Origin: Rugalucina vietnamica
Taxonomy: Eukaryota; Mollusca; Bivalvia; Lucinida; Lucinidae
Direction of reading: 5' to 3'
NCBI GenBank assembly: GCA_964017185.1
Contig: OZ024870.1
Span: 58,468,312-58,532,311, forward strand
Length of the DNA: 64,000 bases
The notes beneath the pieces were generated by a model. The model was not told the origin of the DNA. It was given only the letters and a program-made list of their open reading frames with translations, and ran no database searches. Positions 43,215 through 52,935 of this stretch are shown here, one piece after another (within the stretch, counting starts at the first letter, position 1; each line of letters begins with the position of its first letter). Made by a program: the position numbers and the translations under genes.

Positions 43215-43384
43215 GAGCCTCATCTCAAGACAGATTCTGACCATGTCTAACACAAACTAGCCTGTACTGACCCACAGAAGCTTGAAATTTAGGATATAAG
43301 AAGAGGGATTGCACTATCCATGAAATGAAACAGCATTTTTGTTTTCAAATTTGTAGAAAACAGGTTTTCTTTTGATGTGGCTCA
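43215..43384. repeat. Family A MITE, copy 14 (degraded)
   Basis: GAGCCTCATCTCAAGACAG to TTTTGATGTGGCTCA, with the centre deleted. Confidence 0.7.
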
Positions 43385-43890
43385 ATCAATGAAATTGTAA
43401 CCAGTGCAATATCATATTTTACATTTACATGTATTTTACTGTGTTAATTTGCTTACATTCATATCATAGCCGTAACAACTTTTAGAGCCAAATACATGTA
43501 GAATGCTTTGCAAGAATTATACAAAACAGATTTTTTTCGCAAAAAAAAAAATCAGCTTTTTTTTTTATTTTTATTAAACTGCAAGCTTTCCAGTAGACAT
43601 TTTGAAATTTCATGTCGGATATAACTTTACCGGTGGTCCATTTTCCTTCAATATTAAATTCTTTTCCTATATAGATGTTACATTGCATTCCAAATGGTAG
43701 ATTCATGATCATGTCAATGGGACGTTGGCAATTATTGTCAAATAATTTGAGCTCATTATCTGATACTGCAGTGCTGTCATGGCAGTAAGACGAAACAAAA
43801 TTTAGGTTATGCTAAATGGTTGAGTTTATAGAGTTTGAATCATTGAAAATACCTTATTGTTGTTGTGATTTGATGGCATATATCATAATT
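43385..43890. other. No supported gene
   Basis: AT-rich sequence with homopolymer A and T runs at 43540-43570. Confidence 0.4.
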
Positions 43891-44113
43891 GAGCCACTTC
43901 ATGGGAAAACCAACAATGTGGTCTTCGAACAGGTCTGACACAAAACGAGCTGTACAAGCACAGAAGATGGCTAGGGTCTGGAAATTTTGTATTTAGAAAG
44001 TTGAGGAATTGTACTATCCGTGTAGCTAAAACGAAGGTGCTGATCAGCTTCGCAGTAATCCGCACCTTTGGTTTCGCACATGCAGATTATTGCTTTTCCC
44101 ATGAGGTGGCTCA
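43891..44113. repeat. Family A MITE, copy 15
   Basis: GAGCCACTTCATGGGAAAAC to CCATGAGGTGGCTCA, with a shortened centre. Confidence 0.85.
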
Positions 44114-44228
44114 TATTCATGTTAAAGTGTTGGAACAGAAGCAAAGCATCTACTTTCAGTCAACATTTTATAGTAGAGTTAAAAGATTTAGTTAATGTTG
44201 ACAGCCATTTTATGCAGCACCAGTGGAC

Positions 44229-44360
44229 ACAAAACCGGTCTTCAGGGTTCTGACCAGGTCGTACACAAACCGGCATGTGGAGTCTCAGAAGTTGGGCTTG
44301 AAGCTTGAAATTTCGGATTCAGGAAGTATAGGAATTTTACTGTCCATGTAGCGAAAACTC
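44229..44360. repeat. Family A fragment, copy 16
   Basis: ACAAAACCGGTCTTCAGGG through GTCCATGTAGCGAAAAC; only one arm is present. Confidence 0.7.
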
Positions 44361-44779
44361 TTTGAGATTTAAAGATTCAACTCAAATGACAGCATGATTT
44401 CTATTTGGCATTTGTCTTGATAGATGACATGTACAATTTGATTCATTTTTTAAATAAATTATTCCTCATGTACCTTGTCTTTCATTTTCATTCCTCAGTC
44501 TTAAAAATTTGTCCACAGGTAGAAGCTTAATACTAAAACTGAATATCCAGTGGCCTGCATTCCTGTTGAATGTGACACCAAAATTGATCCTCATGTTTGA
44601 TCTTGAAGATATAAATATTTCTAGTATACAGCCTTGCGCCTGCCGATTCAAACGAGTGTAGTTTGAAAACTGCTGGGGAGATTTTGTCAATGTTGCTAAA
44701 AAAGGAGACTTTGTCCTGGTATGCCAAAACGAGGTGTTTGTCAGTGGGGCCAAGTTTGTTGGTACTAAAATGCAGATTT
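44361..44779. other. Unassigned open frames
   Basis: Two overlapping minus-strand frames (44466-44753 and 44533-44826) stay open for over 90 codons. Neither shows a domain I recognise, and no splice junctions fit well. Possibly an old exon or repeat. Confidence 0.25.
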
Positions 44780-44987
44780 GAGTCCGTTAAGAGAAAACCA
44801 ACGTGGTTTCCGAACAGGTCTGACACAAGCCAAGCTGCACAAGCACAGATGGCTAGAAATTTTGGACATAGAAACTAGAATTGTCTGTGTAGCGAAAACA
44901 AAAGACACTGATCAGCTTCACAGTTACTGCGAACCTGATCTTTGTTTTTGCATATGCAAAATGTTGGTTTTCTCATGATGCAGCTCA
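44780..44987. repeat. Family A MITE, copy 17
   Basis: GAGTCCGTTAAGAGAAAACC to CATGATGCAGCTCA. Confidence 0.8.
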
Positions 44988-45034
44988 TTTTTAGAATTGC
45001 AGCATTATGGAAGATCAGAGCAAATCTTTATTTT

Positions 45035-45205
45035 GATGTTCAATTTCCCAGTCAACACTTTTAGTCCTGTTGGGATGGAGCCACCGCTTCCCGGGTGCTG
45101 AACATTTATTACCGTGAAAAGTTTTGCTCATGGACAGAAACCTGGCACTAGTGGGAATGGAACCAGATTCCTACACTCTGACCACTAGGCTGCCATCCTC
45201 TATTT
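45035..45205 (-). repeat. tRNA-derived SINE fragment
   Basis: On the minus strand, CAGCCTAGTGGTCAGAGTG (A box-like) is followed by GGTTCCATTCC (B box-like). The plus strand body has CCCAGTCAACACTTTTAGTC, a tract related to the SINE at 1570-2470. Confidence 0.55.
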
Positions 45206-45284
45206 TTCAAAGAGGCCCTATTCAAACTTAGTCAAGACAGAATTACGGAAGCTCAGAGCATGTCTAATATACAGTTACCTATAA

Positions 45285-45830
45285 ATGATTTTATAACGCA
45301 ACGACTCTAAATATCGACCAAATAAAGGGGTTTCATAAATTATCGCTTTATTTAGCTACTGACTGAATAAAGGCCACCTCTACTGACTGCATAAAGACTG
45401 TGTTATGGTTTTGTTTAACGCATCAAAAAGAAGCGCACCAGTGACATCAATTTTAGTCACGTTTCGTTCTCCGTCATTGTTATGCAACGTTATGTAGATG
45501 AAACAATGAACAAGAAAATTATAAATCATCAACAAAAAGTGTTGCTTTGGTAGCGAATTTTTAGGAGTCTTTCTGCAGAGTGATTGCTGGGCTGTTGACT
45601 AAATAAACAAAATGGCGGAAAGGAAATCTCACATCGGGTGAGTTTTTTCTTGAAATTTGTCTGTTTTCGTTGCAGTATAAAGTGAACAACTACCCAGTGA
45701 CCAAAAATAAACCCATTTATCAGGCTCGGACCGTAAACAGCTGAAAGCTCGCCATTTCATCTGTTTACTAATCCTTGCCTGATAAATCAGTTTATTTTTG
45801 GTCAGGGGGTAGTTTACTACATGTATATAT
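45285..45830. repeat. Family I element, copy 2
   Basis: TTATAACGCAACGACTCTAA to the palindrome arm TTTATTTTTGGTCAGGGGG. Matches 22290-22845 throughout, with small indels. Confidence 0.75.
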
Positions 45831-46106
45831 AAGCCACGGCACGAGATAAACGGTTTTCGGGACTTTCGATCAGGTCTGACACAAACTGGCCTGTGCAGCT
45901 ACAGAAGAGGGCTAGAAGCTTGAAATTTCGGATTTGAAAAGAAGAGGAATTGTATTCATGTATCGAAAACACGTAATACTCTTTTTGAGGTGTATGGAGT
46001 ATCCGGCAGATTCAAAGGTGCTGATCAGCTGTGCAGTTACTGAACAGCTGATCTGCACCTTTGTTTTCGCATAGGCAATAATCCGGTTTTCTCACGATAT
46101 GGCTCA
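45831..46106. repeat. Family A MITE, copy 18, with about 50-bp insert
   Basis: AGCCACGGCACGAGATAAAC to CTCACGATATGGCTCA. Extra sequence at about 45965-46015 precedes the GTGCAGTTACTGAAC centre. Confidence 0.8.
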
Positions 46107-46245
46107 TAATTTTGATCATGCACACATGGATCAATTGACACATGGATTTTCATAAAAAAAAAAAAAAAACAACAACACTTTTCTAAATATTTTTTTCCTT
46201 TTTACACAATAACCTCTTTAGTGAGTGTAATGAGAATGTCAGTGT

Positions 46246-46314
46246 TTATCTGTTGGACTTGGCAACTCGTTCCAACTCGTCCTTCTTCTTGATAGCGTGG
46301 GAATTGGAGGAACC
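46246..46314 (-). CDS. RPS5: RPS5 exon 4 (C-terminus)
   Basis: Codes [22 protein letters not shown] (in two parts) and TAA. Acceptor CTTACAG. Confidence 0.95.
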   Translation of the reverse strand, partial: GSSNSHAIKKKDELERVAKSNR

Positions 46315-49300
46315 CTGTAAGAAACAATGGAACTCTGGATCAGTTTGATAAATTCCTAATCATTATACACAAAGCTGGTGCTACTTGTGCTAGAAAATAC
46401 AATTTGAGCCTCCGCATGGGAAAACCAATAATTTGGCCTTTTGGTTTCCGACCAGGTCTGGCACAAACTGGCCTGTACAGTCACAGAAGCAGGCTAGAAG
46501 ATCGAAATTTGGGATTTAAGAAGAAGAAGGATTGTACTTTACGTGCAGAGAAAACAAAGGTGTTGATCAGCTTTGCAGTTACTGCGAAGCTGACCTGCGC
46601 CTTTGTTTTCCCAAAGGCAAAATGTTGGTTTTCTCATGCGGTGGTTCAACATGTATGGAAAAACAGGACAGACTGCCGAAGGCCTCATTTTAAAAACTAT
46701 CTTTTCTTTGGTTCTGACACAGTAACCACCTGACCACAGCTGCTTATGCAATCAATGCAACATCAAATTAGCTTAGCCTTTCATCAGACAGTCTTTTTAT
46801 TGTAACATCTTTTTGTCCTCTGCTTTTTTTTCATAACATTGTTTCTGGAATGCCTTCCTAAAGTGAAGCAGTTTGTACCCTGATCAAGACTGACGATTTG
46901 CTGGACCAGACCTAAATCTGGATTAAATTGTTTATTCAAGTTAATATGACACTGTTTACAGTAAAAACCAACAGAAAGCAAAAAGAGTTCCAACCTTGGC
47001 AGCGTTGATCAACTCGTCAGCCAGACACTCAGCGATCGTCTTGATGTTCCTGAAGGAGGCATCTCTGGCCCCGGTACACAGTAGCCAGATGGCCTGGTTC
47101 ACACGTCTCAGAGGGGACACGTCCACAGCCTGACGTCTCACCGTACCAGCACGACCGATTCTAGTGGAATCCTCACGGGGTCCACTGTTGATGATGGCAT
47201 TCACCAACACTTGGAGGGGATTCTGAAAGGAGTCACACATTTGACTTGAGAAAACATGTCTTTGAGAATCCTGGCCAAGCTTAGACAAAGATCATCTGCA
47301 TTTTTTACAGTTAAAAATAAGAATCACAGTTTAATTGTAAAATCAAAAGGCACTTATCACCTGTGCATTGTCACTGTGCGGCGAATTTAGTTTTACCCAA
47401 ATGCAAAACACAACAAGTTTTTCTTGCATTGCAGAATAAAAGATCCTAGTCCTGACTATTCAAAATATTCTTATTTCTCAATGTGGATGCAGCGCCAGAG
47501 GAATAGAATTTAATTATGAAGGTGATCCTAATGCAAACATACATAATTTCCCTATATTAATCATGAAAAAGCTACCGAGTAAGAATAGAAGGCTTGGGGT
47601 TTGTTACAATTAAATACAACTTACTCTGTTTCCAAATCTTAAGAAAACTAAATCATACCTCTCCAGTTAGCAAGTGGATAATCTCAAAAGCGTGTTTCAA
47701 GATTCTCATTGCCATCAGTTTCTTGCCGTTGTTTCGGCCGTGCATCATGAGGGAACAGCACAGTCGCTCAACGATCGGGCACTGGGCCTTACGGAACCTC
47801 TTCACCTGGTATCTACCGGCGGAGTGGGGGAGGTACTTGGCATACTTCTCCTTTACTGCAATGTAGTCCTGGAAAATATTTATTTTTTATTAATATGTGG
47901 TTAACATCCCTGTCAGCAATTTTTCGGTCATGTTTGGATGCAGCCACTGCTTCTGTGTACTAACCCCAGCTAGTTTTGAACCCATTACCTCCTGATTCAG
48001 AGCCCGAGGCTCTACCATTAGGCCATAGTGCCGTGCAACCCTTGGATAAAACTTTATTATCATTGAATGAACTGAAATCAGAAGAACGTGAAAATGGCAC
48101 TTTTTAAACAAATTCACCTGGATTTTATAAACGACTCATCTATGCTGCAATTTTAGACTGTAAAAAGAATGTGTAAACATACAAGTGTATATACAACTTA
48201 TCTCCAGACTATATTAGGGATCTCGTGGAATTAAAACAGTCTTCTTACAATTTCAGGTATGAAAATACAGCAAAAGTCCCTAAAGTAAGAACCACTGCAT
48301 ATGGAAAGAAGTCCTTCCGCTTTGAGGCGGCCCGGGTGTGGAACAGCCTCCCAAATGAGATGAGGACAGCTGAAAACTTCCCAGAATTCAGGAGAATGGT
48401 CCGCACCTGGACCGGCCCAAGGTGTGGATGTGCCATATGCAGTTGCTCTGGAGGTTAGTCTTTCCCAGTTATTGTTTTATTATTTGTTCTGTTGCTCTTA
48501 CACTAGCCGTATTGAGCGGTGTTTTCACTGCAATCAGTGTTTCTGTTTTTACTAGGCTGACTTGGGTGTATGCGCGTATGCGGGGTGCAGCAGCTTAACT
48601 GTTCCTTTGCATGGGTGCATACATGTACTTAGGCTCACCTCAGTACGGCAGAGTGTTGTTTAAACTGCTTCAGTTTTATGTTCTTGTTATTTTAATTATA
48701 TCTTACTTTAGTTTTTAAGCCAGGATGGCTTATAATTTACTAATGAAACTCATTTAAAGAATTTTCCTAAATTAACTTTTAAGATTAACTTTTAAGATTA
48801 TTTTTAACATACGCCATCTTCATTTCAGAGCTTTTGGTAGCTTTCGCTTTTCGGAGAGAGGCTCGTAAGGAGTCTCTTTTTGCCTTTCTTTCGGTTTTTC
48901 GACCTAAAGCTCACAGCTAGGGTGATGTATGAATATATATCAGTTTTTCCTGCAATCAATTAATCATGTGATAAATTCTACTTAATATTTTTTTTTCTTA
49001 GTACATGTACATTCTGTACATATTTAGTATTCTTAAAATTCTGTAAATATATTAATAATTTCATATGATCTCAAATGCACTTCCTATATATAATTTGTAC
49101 TCTTAAAACTATGAAATTTTTATGTAAATTCAAATGAACTTTACTGCAACAATATTTGTTTTAAATTATATATGTACGTATTATTAATCATAATATTTAA
49201 TCTTATATTCAATACTTATTATTAACTTAAATACCTTTTGTTTTACAGCTGCTATATTATATGTTATTCTACTATCATGTTTGTCGGAAAATAGCTCATG

Positions 49301-50588
49301 TAGCTAATGTTTATTGTTATACTCATAACCGACGTTAAATAAAGTTTCTTGTATCTTGTACATCAGGCACTACTAGTGCCTGATGTTTACACGTTCTTTT
49401 GTGACTACAGAACTGTAGTTTTTGTGGGCTCTAGGCATTACATGTACTTTAATATATGAACCTCAACGTGACAAAATGTACCTTCCGACATTCTGACGCT
49501 ACGAGTCAGTGATTGTTTTCGCTATAAAACCGACTCCGGTTTTAGGAGTCGTTCCCAATGGCAAAAAGGATCTTTTTTCACAATTGCATGGTTCAAAATT
49601 CCCAATCTGAGAAAGTTTCCTAATCAGGCTCCCAACTGCAACCATGATTTAAACATGTACTGTTAAAAGCACCAATAATAGTCAATTAATCTGATGTTTG
49701 TGACAAGGAAAGGAATAATGCTAATTTTCATGTGTCCCATTCATATGTTGTTTACTTTTAGAAAACAAATCACTGTAACATATATCATGACATTGTTATG
49801 AGTTTTACTGGTCTATAGATTAATGTTGTTGTTTTCCCAATTGACGGTAATATTTGGCTATTTTCCCAACTGAACCGGTACTGTTACCGTTCCCAAAATG
49901 TTGAAAAAAATCACTGCGAGTAAGTGGAAAAATCATAAAATGTATATTTTAGAAATGACACTGTATTATTGAACTCTGAGCTATCGAATAAATGAGTTTA
50001 AAAACATATTGATTTTCAAGGTATGGAGTTATCTGCCCTTGTTTTAACCCATAATACACATTACTGTCCTTTTACTGCTATAGTAACCACGTAGTCACAT
50101 AAATAGACACAATAATTTCGACAGATTGCCTGTTAGTTCTGGCCACCCCTTAAACAATTTGTAGGAAATGCATCGAGTTTTGTATGCACTACAAACATGC
50201 AGAAATACATATGTACATACAAACCCCAGGATACAAACATGCAGAAATAAATAACGCAACTTTGACATCATTTTTCAGGACAATGCCGTCTGTAGGGTTA
50301 ATATAGGAAATCTGTCATAACTCATGAAATAACTTGAATAAACCGGTCAAATAAAGGCTAGTAGACTTGAGAAACATTATACATGTACATTCAAAGTAAA
50401 GTAGCTTTTCTAATACACCAAAAATGTTGTGTTGTGACCCATGTATGTTGTACACAAATGATCCTTGCTTTACTTACAGTCAAGCTGATGTCACTGACTT
50501 GAACATCATCTGTGGACCATTTCCCGAACACTTTGATTTCTGGTAGCTCAGCAACCACGGGGGCGGCTTGTTCATCCCAGTTCTCCAT
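46246..50588 (-). CDS. RPS5: Ribosomal protein S5 (uS7), four coding exons (gene-level entry)
   Basis: Exons 50588-50478, 47868-47659, 47222-46995 and 46314-46246 join without phase shifts to 205 residues, against 204 in human RPS5. The protein starts [20 protein letters not shown], continues [17 protein letters not shown], then contains [41 protein letters not shown] and [20 protein letters not shown], and ends [10 protein letters not shown]. uS7 sits in the head of the 40S subunit and contacts mRNA and tRNA at the exit site. All key segments are intact, so the gene looks functional. The exon around the ATG begins at 50596 after a CAG acceptor, so a further non-coding first exon lies upstream; it was not located and must be beyond, or hidden by, the 5.2 kb insertion at 50931. 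Confidence 0.97.
46406..46648. repeat. Family A MITE, copy 19 (RPS5 intron 3)
   Basis: GAGCCTCCGCATGGGAAAAC to TCTCATGCGGTGGTTCA. The centre is GCTTTGCAGTTACTGCGAAG. Confidence 0.85.
46995..47222 (-). CDS. RPS5: RPS5 exon 3
   Basis: 228 bp coding [18 protein letters not shown] through ELINAAK. Acceptor CTTTCAG, donor AAG/GTTGGA, with T instead of purine at +3. Confidence 0.97.
47659..47868 (-). CDS. RPS5: RPS5 exon 2
   Basis: 210 bp coding [20 protein letters not shown] through HLLTGE. Acceptor ATTTTCCAG, donor GAG/GTATGA. Confidence 0.97.
47895..48036 (-). repeat. tRNA-derived SINE fragment in RPS5 intron 1
   Basis: On the minus strand TGGCCTAATGGTAGAGCCTC (A box-like) and GGGTTCAAAAC (B box-like) lie 30 bp apart. 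The body joins CCTGTCAGCAATTTTTCGGT on the plus strand. Confidence 0.6.
48190..49360 (+). mobile_element. LINE 3' fragment (end of ORF2 plus 3' UTR)
   Basis: A frame from about 48193 to 48458 reads [15 protein letters not shown], then [19 protein letters not shown] and [19 protein letters not shown], ending [11 protein letters not shown]. This is the conserved C-terminal tail of reverse transcriptase proteins of CR1/Jockey-type LINEs (P-x-Y-I-x-[11 protein letters not shown]). After the stop come about 900 bp of AT-rich 3' UTR, AATAAA near 49339 and a short TTGTATC-type repeat. It is 5'-truncated, as LINE copies usually are. Its orientation is antisense to RPS5. Confidence 0.85.
49361..49385. 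repeat. 25-bp hairpin at the LINE end
   Basis: CATCAGGCACTA / TAGTGCCTGATG separated by one base. Confidence 0.85.
49386..50477. other. Rest of RPS5 intron 1
   Basis: AT-rich, with no hairpin or box C/D pair convincing enough to call a hosted snoRNA, and no exon. Confidence 0.4.
50478..50588 (-). CDS. RPS5: RPS5 first coding exon
   Basis: Codes [20 protein letters not shown] and [17 protein letters not shown]; donor ACT/GTAAGT. Eight untranslated bases (AAACGGAT) precede the ATG after the acceptor at 50597. Confidence 0.96.
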
Positions 50589-50699
50589 ATCCGTTTCTGG
50601 AAGATAAAAAATAATTGTGTCATAGTGTGAGAAAACCAGGTTTTAGCATGCTATACAGGCACGGATGTAAATAATTTATAAAACATATTGTTTGGTGTT

Positions 50700-50765
50700 T
50701 TTATCTCAAACCCAGGACCTCTGGCACCTACACAATACCCCTGCGCCAGTCCGCAACACATGTAC
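50700..50765 (-). repeat. Possible SINE head fragment
   Basis: Minus strand GCGGACTGGCGCAGGGGTA and GGTCCTGGGTTTGAGA resemble A and B box regions. Short and degraded. Confidence 0.35.
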
Positions 50766-51356
50766 TAACTATCATTTTACATTTGAGCCGCCCCATGGGA
50801 AAACCAACAATCTGTATAGGCGAAAACAAAGGCGCAGATCAGCTTCGCGATAACCGCGAAGCTGATCTGCGCCTCTGTTTTCACTACTCGTAAAGTACAA
50901 ATCCTCCTCTACTTAACTCCAAAATTGTAAGGCTTAAAAAAAAAATGTTATGTTTCCGATTTCCCGACTGGTCAAAATCTGCGCCGACTGCAACTTTTTT
51001 AGCGCTCAGAAAAAAAAAAAAAGTCGGCGACCGACCCTGTTCAACGATTCCGGTTTTTATCAAAAGTCAAAACCATTTCGTTACGAGAATTTGTCCGCGC
51101 CGATTTTCGGATATTTTCGGTCTTTAACAATTACGATCAAGAACAACAACATGGCTACTGTGTAGTGTGTTGACACGACCAAGCACATTAGTCGCCATTT
51201 ATTTCGACAAATGTAGCCACATACCTGCTTCAAATGTAATAAAAGCCTTGCGGCACAATGCCCCGTTATCCCTGTTATACGAAGACGGCCATCCTCGGTG
51301 TAAAGGTTTCCGATTTGGAGTCAAATGTGCGGTAAGAAGAAAGTCTGGTCAAAAAA

Positions 51357-52890
51357 AAAACCAGAGGACCAATGGTCCTGTAAACGCTCACCTGAGATCT
51401 GTTGTACGTACATGTATATACCAATAAACATGTTTGCATATTATGGAAAAAAGCCCCAGTAAAGGGGCAGATGATTCCCTGGTGTCCATTATTTTTCTTC
51501 ATAATAATCAATATCCTGTCCATTTGCCAATTGCCTGCAAGTCTTTCCCTTCAACCGACAAATAACAGTTATCCCCATTCAAAGGCATAGGCAACCTATG
51601 TTGACCTTGTCGTAAAATAGGTCAAGGTCATCACAGGGTCATGATTTATATATACATTGTAGTCCTTAAGCCATTGATGTTTCATGCCAAGTTTTGTTGA
51701 AATCGGTCCACCGGTTCCAGAGAAGAAGATTTTGGAAGGGTTTTTACCATATATGGGCATGGCGGCCATCTTGGTCATGTGACCTGGATCATTTATATAT
51801 ACATTGGTTCCCTCATTCTATAAATGCTTCACATAAAATTTGGCTTTGATTGGCCAAGTGGTTTCAGAGAAGAAGATGTTTGAATATTTTGGTAATATAC
51901 ATGTATATTGCCCTGGGGTAGGGGCATATGAGCCCCATGGGTCCATTTTTTTCTTCAGAATCATTAATATTCAGTCAAACTACCCATTCCTGCAAGATTT
52001 TCACCTCAAATTACTTTTTAAAAGTTTTCCCCATTCAAATGCATAGGCGACCTATGTTGACCTTGCCATAAAAAAGGTCAAGGTCATCACAGGGTCATGA
52101 TTTATATACACATTGTAGTACTTGAGCCATCAATGCTCCATGCCAAGTTTCTTTGAAATCAGTGTACCGGTTCCGGAGAAGAAGATTTTGGAAGGGTTTT
52201 TACCATATATGGGCATGGCGGCCATCTTGGTTATGTGACCTTGATTATTTATATACACATTGGTTACCCCTTCCTATTGATGCTTCACATAAAATTTGGC
52301 TTTAATTGGCCAAGCGGTTTCAGAGGAGATGATGTTTGAATATTATGATAATATACATGTATATTGCCCCGGGGTGGGGGCATATGAGCCCCTGGGGTGC
52401 AAATTTTTTCAGAATCATTAATATTCAGTCCTACTGCCCATTTCCTGCAAGACTTTTACTTAAAATGACATTTTAAAAGTTTTCCCCATTCAAATGCATT
52501 GACGACCTATGTTGACCTTGCTGTAAAATAGGTCAAGGTCATCACAGGGCCATGATTTATATACACATTGAAGTGCTTGAGCCATCGATGCTTCATGCCA
52601 AGTTTCGTTGAAATCGGTCCACCGGTTCTGGAGAAGATTTTTGAAGGGTTTTTACCATATATGGGCATGGTGGCCATCTTGGTCATGTGACCTGGATTTC
52701 TTATATACACATTGGTTCCCCCTTCCTATAGATGCTTCATATAAAATTTGGCTTTGATTGGCCAAGTGGTTTCGGAGGAGAAGATCTTTGAAATTGTGGA
52801 CGGACGACGGACGACGGACGGACGGACGCCGGATCATGGCCATCCTATAAGCTCACCTTGTGAGCCTAACGGCTCAGGTGAGCTAAAAAA
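51357..52890 (-). mobile_element. Family B element B7
   Basis: Minus orientation: 3' end ACCAGAGGACCAATGGTCCT at 51359, three internal units, 5' hairpin CTCACCTTGTGAGCCTAACG/GCTCAGGTGAGCT at about 52853-52884. Confidence 0.85.
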
Positions 52891-52935
52891 GCCTACCTAC
52901 CGACCCCGATTTTCCAAGGGAAAAAAAAAAAAAAA

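Noticed and set aside
44466-44826. Minus-strand frames of 95 and 97 codons as a gene
   Set aside because: They overlap in different frames, with no start context, splice fit or recognised domain. Kept only as an unassigned stretch.
46315-50477. Intron-hosted snoRNAs in RPS5
   Set aside because: TGATGA-like and CTGA-like motifs occur, but not as a paired box C/D with terminal stem at a plausible distance.
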